From contig SGPL01000037.1 of NCBI GenBank assembly GCA_004802705.1, positions 48,054 through 112,053 of the forward strand: DNA of 64,000 bases, written 5' to 3'. The translations under genes and the position numbers were made by a program. Positions 33,123-42,733 of this stretch are shown in pieces (position 1 is the stretch's first letter; each line of letters opens with the position of its first letter). Origin of the DNA: Bondarzewia mesenterica (taxonomy: Eukaryota; Basidiomycota; Agaricomycetes; Russulales; Bondarzewiaceae). The notes under the pieces are model-generated. The model was not told where the DNA came from. It did not search any database and was given only the letters and a program-made list of their open reading frames with translations.

Positions 33123-35477
33123 ATGCCTGGAGAGATGAACGAGATTCCGGGTCAGAGCAAGAAGCGTGTCGTGTGTACTTTCCCTTTTATTCTGTGTTGG
33201 CGGGGCGAGATTACTTATTGAAATGGGTACTTCTCCCGCTTCAGTGCTATTTCTTTGATTCCGACGTAGGGGGATTTCACTATGGCCCGGGGCACCCGTA
33301 TGTTATGCGTTTTGCTCAATTTTGACATTGAAGTCTATTTTATCCGCGCGTTTTAGGATGAAACCGACCCGGATACGGATGTGTCACTCCCTAGTCATGA
33401 ACTACGGATTGTACAAAAGGATGGAGATATTTGTGAGTGCAACATACGACAAATTATGATATGTCTATCTCATCAGCTTGGTTCTGAATGCTGATCATGT
33501 ATCGTATAGCGCGCAAAACCTGCCACTAAACGCGAAATGACCCAATTTCACTCTGACGAATATGTTGACTTCCTCAGCCGTATCACGCCCAGCAACATGA
33601 ACTCATTCATCAAGGAACAACACAAATGTACACGAGTACTCTTTATTCTGCATTAAAGCTCTCGTTGAAGAGATACTGACGTTTGTGATTCATGGTGAAC
33701 CAGGCAACGTCGGCGATGACTGTCCCGTGTTCGATGGTCTGTTCGACTACTGTTCAATATCTGCAGGAGGTTCTATGGGTATTCGAATTTCCGTCTGAAC
33801 GTTATTTGAAACTGATAGTATGAAATTGCTCACGCAGAGGGTGCTGCGCGGCTAAGCCGAGACAAATGTGACATCGCAGTCAACTGGGCTGGGGGACTTC
33901 ACCACGCGAAGAAGAGCGAAGCCAGCGGATTTTGCTATGTCAACGGTAAGGTCTAATCGGCATTCGGTTACTATTGTTAAAGTCTCGAGTTTCAATCTTA
34001 AATCACGCTCTGCTACTAGATATCGTTCTTGGTATCCTAGAACTTCTACGGTGAGTCATTGGGACCTCTCATCACCACTCTGTGTTTATGAATCCTTGTC
34101 CCCTAGCTACCACTCGCGAGTACTCTATATCGACATTGATGTACATCATGGAGATGGTGTCGAAGAGGCCTTCTATACGACTGACAGAGTAATGACCGTC
34201 AGTTTCCACAAGTATGGAGAGTACTTCCCTGGTACCGGCGAGTTACGGGTATGCCGATGTTCTCACTGACTATATGGCGCCGCTTTGCTCACGTATCTTA
34301 ATAATACAGGACGTCGGGATCGGGAAGGGCAAATACTATGCAATGAATTTCCCCCTCAGGGATGGAATCACCGACGACAATTACAAAAGTGTTTTTGAGC
34401 CCGTAAGTTGACTGACTCTTTGAGTAGGAGCATTTGAACGACAATCTTGCAGGTCGTCCGCCAAGTGATGGAGTCCTACGACCCTGCAGCAGTGGTCTTG
34501 CAGTGTGGGACAGACTCGTTAGCAGGCGACAAACTTGGCTGTCTCAACCTCTCAATGCGAGGTCGGTTGACATGTCTGTTTTTCACGTTCAATCAACCTG
34601 ACATTGTGTTATGATCAGGGCATGCAAATTGTGTCAGCTTTGTCAAATCCTTCAACAAGCCATTACTCATGCTTGGAGGTGGCGGATACACCATGCGCAA
34701 CGTCAGTCGGGCATGGGCTTTTGAGACTGGATTAGCGACTGGTGTCGAGCTCGGGGCAGGTAGGCCTTTCTTTTGTCCGTCCTCCTTTGTACGTTAAGTT
34801 TTATCACATCTGCTTTTCGTCAGATATCCCTGTCAATGAATACTATGAGTACTTCGGGCCCGACTATCAGCTCAACGTGAAATCCTCGAACGCGGAGGAC
34901 ATGAACAGCCCCGCATATCTTGAGCGGGTCAAGAGCATCGTCTTGGAGCACTTACGGAATGTCGGAGGCCCACCCAGTGTCCAGATGATGGGTTCGTGTC
35001 CAGATTTCTATGATCTCTTTTTGAGGACAGACTATTTGCTAAGTGCATAGTCATATCTTAGATATACCGCAACTACCCATCGATGCCGAGATGGACGACA
35101 TGAATCAAGACGAGGATCTATTAGATCCAGACATCCGCCGGCCAAGTTCCATGCTCGACAGACGTGTCCAGGCAGCAGGCGAGCTATCTGATTCTGACGA
35201 CGAGGACGAAGGCGGGCGTCGCAACCACGCGTCGCACCGTGATCGTGATTCGCCGAGCAGCAACGGAACCCGCACTAATCGAAAGTTTGGAATGGGCGTG
35301 GGTATCTTGACGGCCCCAGGAGCGGCTTCAACACACGGTGCCGGGCCGAGCGGGCACACGACAATTGCGCTGCCTGGGTTGGAGCAAATGGATATATACG
35401 AGCCTGCGGCTACATGGTCACCAGAGCAGGACGGTGACGAGCCGGTAATGTCTGAATCGAGGAATGATCGTTCATGA
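33123..35477 (+). CDS. RPD3: class I histone deacetylase RPD3/HDAC1
   Basis: Zinc-dependent lysine deacetylase, catalytic subunit of the Rpd3L and Rpd3S corepressor complexes. The start gives [15 protein letters not shown], joined by an intron to [18 protein letters not shown], then [19 protein letters not shown]. The active site is intact: the tandem His in [19 protein letters not shown], the metal ligands in [18 protein letters not shown], and the transition-state Tyr in [28 protein letters not shown] and [17 protein letters not shown] are also canonical. The non-conserved tail is acidic then Gly/Ser-rich ([15 protein letters not shown]) and ends at TGA 35475-35477. At least nine introns are present. 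RAD14 begins 220 bp downstream on the same strand. Confidence 0.97.
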
Positions 35478-35698
35478 CTTTCAGCTGTTCCTTGTTCGGT
35501 TTCCTTTGGTGTATATACTTGATTTACTTGCATCTCTTGGTATTGATCCACTCTCGCCAAACTCGGGCCGAGAATATCCAGCGCGTCAATTAGATGCGTG
35601 ACAGGATTGTGACAGACGCGTTTCTGACACATCCAGCCACTTTCCTCAACGGCTTTCCTTTGAATTGCGGTCCTTTACCTACCGTGGCAGGTATCTCC

Positions 35699-36874
35699 AT
35701 GTCAGAACCCGGCCCAAGCACCAGAGTTACGACTCTTCCGCCTTTGCATCTCACGCCTGAGCAAGCAAGGCGCATAGAAATCAATCGACTGAAAGGTAGT
35801 GTCATTTCGGCTCCCACATTCTGACTTGCCGGGTAATCAAACTTTTTGCTCGCGCTACAGCCAAAGCGAAGCAACGAGAGAAAGAATCTGCTGCCTCATC
35901 TTCCTCCACCTTAAATGCCAACAACAAGAGGCCACTCGGTGTAACTCCTGTCACGTCGACATCACCCACATCCAAGCAGCCTGCAAAATTGAAGCGGGAT
36001 TCGCGCTTGGGGAAGTATTTCGAGTATGATCTTTCCAAGATGGTCAATTCGAAGGGTGGATTCTTGGTTGAGGATGATAAGGAGGTCGACGACGATCTGA
36101 GGGCGAAGGAAAGGGAGCGGGAGAGGCAAAGAGCAATGCGGAATATGGAACCTCGTGAGCTCACTCCGCTCTCACTTGTCGACGCAGCACTCATGCACTT
36201 CTCTTGATCACATAGCAATATACTTAGACCCGAGTCGGAATCCGAAATGCAGGGAGTGTGGGTCCATAGATATTGACCAGACATTCCGAAAGGTTTTCCG
36301 ATGTTTGGTCTGCAATAAGTGCAAAAACGATCTACCAGAGAAGTATAGTCTCCTGACAAAGACTGAATGCAAGGAGGCACGTTTATCATGATGATTGACG
36401 GTGCTCGAGACTGACAGTTGCGATGGACGGCAGGACTACCTCTTGACCGACTGTAAGTGTCTCCAAATTTGCGTTATCCTGCATGACGGGACTCAGCCTG
36501 ACCTCACAGCCGAACTTCGTGATGAAGAGGTTCTTCCGCATCTCCTCAAGGCCAACCCGCACAAGTCCACCTTCGCCAATATGATGCTCTTCTGTCGCTA
36601 CCAGGTCGAAGAATTTGCCTGGAAAAAGTGGGACTCTCCAGAGGCATTGGATGCGGAGTGGGAACGCCGCACGGAGGAGAAGAAGAAAAAGAAAAACAAG
36701 AAGTTCGAGCAAGGGTTGAGAGAGCTGAGGAAGAGGACAAGGGAAGGGGTGTGGCAGAAACGGAAGGATGCAGAACATAAGCATGTGTTCAGTCAGCCTA
36801 ACCCTGGGAAGGACGGGATTGGGAAGCAGGTGTGCCATGGGTGTGGGTTCACAATCGAGGTGGAGGAGTTTTGA
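35699..36874 (+). CDS. RAD14: DNA damage recognition protein RAD14/XPA
   Basis: Nucleotide-excision-repair scaffold that verifies damaged DNA and binds RPA and TFIIH. The start at 35699 gives [20 protein letters not shown], then [20 protein letters not shown], the basic N-terminal helix. A GGFLVEDD motif precedes the zinc finger CREC-x17-CNKC, followed by [18 protein letters not shown] and [20 protein letters not shown]. The C-terminus ends ACHGCGF-like ([15 protein letters not shown]) at TGA 36872-36874. Introns split the protein at five or more places. The one after KTECKE (donor near 36376) appears to use GC instead of GT. An in-frame upstream ATG at 35594 exists but adds a non-conserved leader. 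Confidence 0.95.
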
Positions 36875-37353
36875 TCAACAATGGATTTTGTCCCAAGTAA
36901 TGTGAGTTTTTATTAGATGTAACTTATTCATACTACTGTACACCTTAGCAGCGAATCTGAGTCGGTGGATTCTTTGAGGAGGCCGTTGCCAGCATTGCCA
37001 TCTTCACAACAATTTTTCGCGCTTAGTACTGCGTTTCGTTGAGTTCAAGTACGGGGTCTGATGCACCCGAGGATATACCTATTGGCCAGACCGATGTACA
37101 TGGCATGCCCATTTGCAATCCGACGCCGGGAATGCTGGTATCATAGTGTTCCGCCGGCTACCAAGTAGCCGGTCGATATGAGCTCCCTTGCCTCTAAACT
37201 TTGTGACTGATCCTCCGCGTACGCGTTACTACGCGATCTTCTTATGCCTCTGACATTCACATCCCGGGCGTTATAAAGGCTGTTAGAGCTTAGACTTCTT
37301 CATTTAACATATTCCCCTCGCCTCGCCTCGACAGAGCGACATAAATTCAAACA
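36875..37353. other. intergenic region, RAD14 to thioesterase
   Basis: About 480 bp with the RAD14 3' end and the TATA-containing thioesterase promoter. No other gene is supported. Confidence 0.4.
37272..37277 (+). promoter_or_regulatory. TATA box of the acyl-CoA thioesterase gene
   Basis: TATAAA lies 77 bp upstream of the ATG at 37354, at a usual distance for a fungal core promoter with a short leader. Confidence 0.5.
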
Positions 37354-38827
37354 ATGGCAGATACGGTCGACCTTGACCAAGCCGAGCATGAGCAGATCTC
37401 CACGTCGCTCGAGGTAGAGCAACTCGACACCAACCTGTTCCGCTCGAAATCCCTCTGGCTTCCCTTTCGTGCCCGGGGCGTGTTTGGAGGGCAGGTCATC
37501 TCCCAAGCCATTGTCGCAGCGACCAAGTGTGTCAAGCCGGAATACGAACTACATGTGAGCATTCTGCCGCACCTCTAAAGGCGATGATTTCTGAACCTTC
37601 CGTGCTGCCGACGGGCGAACATGCCTATGGCCTCAGTCTTTACACGTACGTGCCGACGCTCTCACTCACGAAGCTACTCGTATCTCAACATGACGTCTGT
37701 TTTGGCAGTCGTATTTCCTCCTCAGCGCGTCTTCCGCCGTACCCATCCTCTACTACGTCGACCGCGTGCGCGAAGGCCGGACATACACCACCCGCTCGGT
37801 ACGAGCCGTTCAAAATGGTCGCACCGTCTTCCTCCTCATCTGCTCGTTCCAAATCCCCGAGCCATGGCAGCCCTCACATCACTGGCCCATGCCGAATGTG
37901 CCGAGCCCTGAAGACTGCAAGGACGAGCAGGATCTTTTGCTTGCGGTGGCGCGAAGACCAGGTTTGGACGAGAAGGTCAAGGAGACCTGCTTACAGCTGG
38001 CCGAGGTGCGGTCTCCGACAGTGTACACAGACAGGGATGTTGAACTTGGTTGTCAGGAACGAGAAAAGAGCCCGGTTTCGGTCAGACGTGCTGCAGAGCG
38101 TATAGGAGCGGAAGGAACACCGGTGTTCATGTACTGGATGCGCCCCCGGGATAAAGTGTCCTATGAAGCGCCCTTTCAGAAGGTCTCTGCCAGATCTAAG
38201 TCTGTCACGGAATTTCACTGAACGCAGACGTCTGTCGGACAGTGCATACTTGGATACATGTCGGACATACACTTGTGCGTACCGCCAATAATTCACGCAA
38301 ACGCGCTTGCTAACTGGGAGAATCTTTCAGTTTGCCAGTCGTAGCGAATACCCTCGGACTGAAGAGGTTGACTTCAGGACCTGATGCTCTAGCTATGCTG
38401 GTAAGACATGCTTGTTCTTTGGCACGTCGCACGTTTCGCTTCTGATACTGACTCGTATACATAGTCAAGTCTGGATCATTCTATTTTCTTCTACGAGTAC
38501 GTTCTCTTCCTTTAGACTTGGTTCGTTTTGTTTGAGACACTTTATAGTCGCAATTTCGACTGTAGCGATTGGATTTTATATGTGGTACGTACGCTTACTC
38601 TCTTCTTCTTACCTGCTACATTGACCCTCGCTCCCAGACCGTATCGCCAACTGCTGGCTCTGGTCGCGGTGTCGTCATGGGCAGGGTGAACAATTTCTTC
38701 GACTGCATGCTATCTTACACTGACCGACAATCAGATGTATTCTCGCAACGGCACGCTGGTAGCTGTGACTACTCAGGAGGGTGTCGTCCGCGCAGACATA
38801 CGCCCTCCGGTGGAGGCCAAGATGTAA
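37354..38827 (+). CDS. acyl-CoA thioesterase II (ACOT8/TES1-like), probably peroxisomal
   Basis: Hydrolyses acyl-CoAs to free acid and CoA, usually in peroxisomes during beta-oxidation. The N-terminal hot-dog domain has LEVEQLDTNLFRSKSLWLP and RGVFGGQVISQAIVAATKCV. Then come VPILYYVDRVREGRTYTTRS and RAVQNGRTVFLLICSFQ. The second domain gives FMYWMRPRD, SSLDHSIFFY and, after introns, RGVVMGRMYSRNGTLVAVTT ending VVRADIRPPVEAKM at TAA 38825-38827. The final Ala-Lys-Met resembles a type 1 peroxisomal targeting signal. Domain order is that of the double hot-dog family. About eight introns; some junctions in the middle of the gene are approximate. Confidence 0.9.
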
Positions 38828-39362
38828 TCAGTCATGCTTGCCCTTGGCGGACCGTTATAGACCGTTATCTTCCATCTAATCTCAAACCAGAATTGCTCTC
38901 ATGTTAGAACAGGGCTTGATGACAACTCCCTGTGTATCATCATATTTAATATCATAGAATTCACAGAATTACCTGTCGCAAAGCCCACGACAGCAGCCTC
39001 ATAGCCTTGTCTGATGTTCATTGTTGCTCTAAGTTACTGTAGACATGGCCGTAAAAACCTGCAATTGAGGCCGTGAGCAGACCCTGGTGAAGAATCAGTA
39101 CACAAAAACCAGGAGGCCAGTCGCTCTCACACGCCAATGCAATGTTTTCAGGACCTAAGAGATACAACATAACGCATTTTGAGAGAAGCAAAAAAGCGGA
39201 CGACTCAAGTGAGCGGCCACCTCCGACTAAAACCATATATCATGTAGGACATGGAGGGCGTGGGCTGAAAGCGATGCGAAGAGCGTGTGTAGAGACGGAA
39301 AAGGTGCGTGCGTGCGAATGGAACTGTGAATGCAGATGGTAAATATATAGTGATAAGTGCAT
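38828..39362. other. intergenic region between convergent thioesterase and eS27 genes
   Basis: About 535 bp; short minus-strand frames exist here but have no recognisable domains. Probably 3' untranslated sequence of both genes. Confidence 0.35.
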
Positions 39363-39869
39363 TCAGTTCTTCCGACGGTATGAGCTCCCTGTGCATAGGA
39401 CGAAGGGATGAATTAGTGATAGGAGAGGGACGGTTGTAAAGGACTCACCCTCGGTCAATCTCGCCCTACCACCAGTGGGCTGGCACAGCACACTTGCGCA
39501 CGCGGCACAGAGAACAACAGTCTGAGCATGCGAAAAAACGGTTGTGATCGCGAAGCACCCTAATTTTCAACAAGTATTCCTGTTCAGTAAATCATGCAGG
39601 AGACCGAGGGCAAAATATAGGCACCTGGGCACTTGACGTCCATGAAGTAGGAGTTTGGGCTACACAATCGATGAATCAGGTCCAAGACATGCCTGGTGAG
39701 GCTAGCAATCTGCAAACCTCTGTACGAGCCTCTTGAGCTTGTGACACTTCGCTTCGTGCTGAGCAGAAGGGTTGAGGAGGTCGACGGCGAGAGTCTATTC
39801 GGACACAAATTCCACGCGTGAGTTACAATCAGCACGTATTTCCCCTCCTAAGCGAACAACACAGACCAT
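39363..39869 (-). CDS. RPS27: 40S ribosomal protein eS27 (RPS27)
   Basis: Small zinc-finger protein of the 40S ribosomal subunit. Five exons fit exactly: 39867-39869 (the ATG alone), 39718-39794, 39625-39659, 39449-39559 and 39363-39388, total 252 nt for 83 residues and the stop. The spliced product reads [20 protein letters not shown], then [39 protein letters not shown] and [19 protein letters not shown]. The zinc site is CPGC...CAAC. All introns have GT and AG ends and matching phases. An intron directly after ATG is common in fungal ribosomal protein genes. No single frame here exceeds 84 codons, so the gene is easy to miss. Confidence 0.93.
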
Positions 39870-40429
39870 GTTGACAACGAATGAAAAAGCTGGGCTGAAC
39901 TTTTGAACGGGATCTGTGCTTGCGGCGAAGACAAGTTTTTTTTTTGGAGGGGGAGCGCTGTGAGCGACGAGAGGAAGCGTCACCACAGATGGTTTAGTCG
40001 GTATGCAAAATTAGAGTTAAGGTTTTGTCGGGATCTGAAGTTTGCGACACATTCCAGTGGCGACAGTGGCGCAACCATCTTTTAGTTACAACCGAACACA
40101 AGGCCGATGACTTTGTTTTCAAAACCGCTGTAGGACCTGTCCAGACTCAATGCCTCTGGCGCTTTGTTCTAACTAGAGAAGAAGGTCGTTCTGACCTAGT
40201 CCGTTCTCCTGTCTGTCCGCATTCCTGGTCCATCTAATGTCTTTGGTTTCTTTTGCGGATATTTCGGTCAAACAATTGCTTATAACTTTACAGAACGACT
40301 GTCTTCTGTTGAGGTCTGCAAAGGTCAATAGAACGACTAATATTATACACTGGTAACATTGTGTTACTCCTTCGCACTTGCGGCTTGACATCTGGAATAG
40401 CCGGATACTATTGGGACTCGGAGGTTCCT

Positions 40430-40805
40430 ATGGCTTTGCGTGCATGGTGCTTCGAGACCATGTCTCAAGAGGTAAGTAAGAATATAATCTTCGATTTTCT
40501 TCTAGAGGTTTGTNGAGCGTGCGCCGAGCAGAGTGTTCAAGCTCAGGTATAAGTACTTGCCAGTAGAATGCCATGAGACGTTCATCCTTGATGCTGCGTG
40601 CTCCGGAATGTCCTCGGCATCCTGCGCAAAAAGAACGAAGGTGGACTGCACAGTGCAGATTCAAATGAGACTGTCAGACTTGACAGAGCTTAGTTTTTTT
40701 TTTTTTCCTTCCAATTTCATTTGTTGCGAAGGATCATTTACCTATCGTGCATTGTATTATACCTCACATGCTTCGAATTTCAATCATTCTCTGTTAGCGG
40801 TGTGA
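40430..40805 (+). CDS. weak candidate small gene
   Basis: An ATG frame MALRAWCFETMSQE (40430-40471) is followed by a GTAAGT donor and a TTCTAG acceptor only 34 nt later, joining in phase to RFVxRAPSRVFKLRYKYLPV and a frame that runs to TGA 40803-40805. The x is an N at 40514. The intron would be very short, the tail is a Phe-run over a T-tract, and I recognise no family. Confidence 0.2.
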
Positions 40806-41088
40806 AATCCCAGATATCTTTGTTCCATGATCTTAGGTTGGTAAATGCATGTCAAACCGGTTGTGATTGTCTTAGCAGGCGTCAAATGGCCAAGTGACAA
40901 GTGAAGCTGAGGAGATGATTTCGACGAAGACGCGCCCAATTGTTGTTATTGTGGAAAGATTAGGCGACTGCTGCCGCATCAGAATCTTAAGAAGACGTCA
41001 GAAAGGGTCTCGGGGAACCGAATACCAGCATGGGCTGCATGGAGAGCCAGAGACAGGGAGAGGCTATTGTTCTGAAGACGCGAACGCG

Positions 41089-41098
41089 GTCACGTGAC
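41089..41098. promoter_or_regulatory. CACGTG palindrome (E-box)
   Basis: GTCACGTGAC is a perfect 10-bp palindrome containing CACGTG, the site of Cbf1/Pho4/SREBP-type bHLH factors. It lies about 610 bp before the BTG start codon and about 150 bp before a TATAAG motif. Confidence 0.35.
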
Positions 41099-41701
41099 GT
41101 GTGTACGGGGCGCGCCATTGTGGCCAGAAAGGGAAGGCCAAGATGGCTTTTGTCGCTACCTTTTGTTTTCTGGCGGGGATTGCCTGGGCACAGCCTACGT
41201 CGTTCATTGTCTTTCTCCGTAACCGCCCATGAGTCCTTTTTGTATAAGTATGGCCCCTCTATTCGTTCTAACTCTCCTCACCAGATCCACCTTCAACTTC
41301 ATCCACGGTTTGGTTCCGGTCCAGGTCAGTCTATTGGATTCATCGACTCTCGATACCTTTTGTTGACAGTCGTATTATCCTTCTACTTTCCATTTTGTGC
41401 ACCCACAGCTTGTTAGGTGAGCCACCTTTAATAAATATCCTCAGTTCAATCCTGCTAAATATACTTGCATTGCAGACCTTTTATTATCATTGTCGACGCA
41501 CTAGTCATCTGCCTGCTACACATTCAACGTCTGCATTCGAGCATTTTTAAACCGCATCTTCAACGCCACTTTAGACTCTTTCTGCGAGCATCTCCCGCAA
41601 CTTTCATCGCTGGTCGATCCATATTTCATCGCTTTATTTCCACTCATCCACCTCAATCCAACATCATTTCAGTCAACGCATTTATTATCTCAGCATTTAC
41701 A

Positions 41702-42733
41702 ATGGCCTCGTTCACTCCCGTTGCTGCTCCCTCGACGTCCCTCTCTGTTACTGTCTCTCAAGCCGTCGCCTTCCTCACACGTGGCCTTGTCAACTTTTAT
41801 CCTTCTGTCACGGTTCTCAAGCTGCAGTTTTGCCTTGAAGCTAACTTGACGGCCCACTGCGTAAAGTCCTGGGCTCCTAACGATCCCCTCCGCGGCTCCG
41901 GGCGTCGCTGCCTCACGTTTACGCCCTCGCAGGCCCCTCGTCCTGTCCACAATGCTTGCATCGCCGCCAATGTACAATGGTCCAAATGGGTTGCAGTCCT
42001 TGGTGGTTTCGAGTTTGACCTATTCATAGATCCCGGCTACGTCTCCGTCCGCCGTGCCAACGGAGGCAATGGTGAAGTTGGCAAGCTCGTCACTATCTGG
42101 TCGGAGGAGTTGGCTTTGGCCGCGCAGAAGAAGGCGGAGGCCCTCTTGAAGGCGCAGATGAAGATGGAGGCAGAGGCGGCACGTGTGCAGATTTTGGCAC
42201 GGGAGTTGTTACAGTTCGATGAAGACTCTGAGCAGGAGTTGTTCGCGATCCTCGCTGACGAGCTGCGCGATCCCACATGGAAGACGCCGGTCTTCAGCTC
42301 GTTCCCCGCGATCGCTGTCCCACCCAAGTCCATATCCCCCGTGTCGATGATCTCGTCTCATTCCCGCTCTAGCTCCAGCTCCTCCAGCTCAGACTCTGGA
42401 ATGTCATTCTCGTCCATCGACACGTCCGACTGTGCTTCCTCCGTCACCACAGCCTCTTCCGTCACCACCGAAAAGTCCCAACCACTCTCTCGCCGTGAGC
42501 GCGCTCGTCAAGGTCGCATCTTTGTTGATTCTTCCAAGAAGGAGGTGACGAACTACGACGGTGGCAAGACAACTGTATTGACCGGTGGTGTCATGCTCGG
42601 CGGGCGTGCCGGAGCTAACAAGCCTACTGCTCCCCCTGCTGTCACGCCTTCCCCCAAGCCCATCTTTGTGACGAAGTCCCGAGCAATTCAGGGCTCCAGC
42701 GCCAGCACGAACTGGCGCGCCGTTCGTGCTTAA
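41702..42733 (+). CDS. BTG/Tob family antiproliferative protein
   Basis: BTG/Tob proteins bind the Caf1 deadenylase and promote mRNA decay and growth arrest. This intronless frame (343 residues from ATG 41702) begins MASFTPVAAPSTSLSVTVSQ and has the BTG domain over residues 15-120. The helix AVAFLTRGLVNFYPSVTVLK leads to box A, KSWAPNDPLRGSGRRCLTF (the W-x-P...GSG-x-RC pattern), and box B, GGFEFDLFIDPGYVSVR. After that comes a helical segment rich in Ala, Glu and Lys, a Ser-run near residue 220, and SRRERARQGRIFVDS. The C-terminal half is Pro/Ala-rich and disordered. The frame is open further upstream to 41465, but the longer start lacks family similarity. Confidence 0.85.
   Translation: MASFTPVAAPSTSLSVTVSQAVAFLTRGLVNFYPSVTVLKLQFCLEANLTAHCVKSWAPNDPLRGSGRRCLTFTPSQAPRPVHNACIAANVQWSKWVAVLGGFEFDLFIDPGYVSVRRANGGNGEVGKLVTIWSEELALAAQKKAEALLKAQMKMEAEAARVQILARELLQFDEDSEQELFAILADELRDPTWKTPVFSSFPAIAVPPKSISPVSMISSHSRSSSSSSSSDSGMSFSSIDTSDCASSVTTASSVTTEKSQPLSRRERARQGRIFVDSSKKEVTNYDGGKTTVLTGGVMLGGRAGANKPTAPPAVTPSPKPIFVTKSRAIQGSSASTNWRAVRA

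Larger units (their letters stand above)
39870..41701. other. long region upstream of the BTG/Tob gene
   Basis: About 1.8 kb holding the eS27 promoter, one weak coding candidate (40430-40805), a pure T-run near 40694-40707, a CACGTG palindrome at 41089-41098, and a TATAAG motif near 41242-41247 that may drive the BTG gene with a leader of about 430 nt. Confidence 0.4.
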
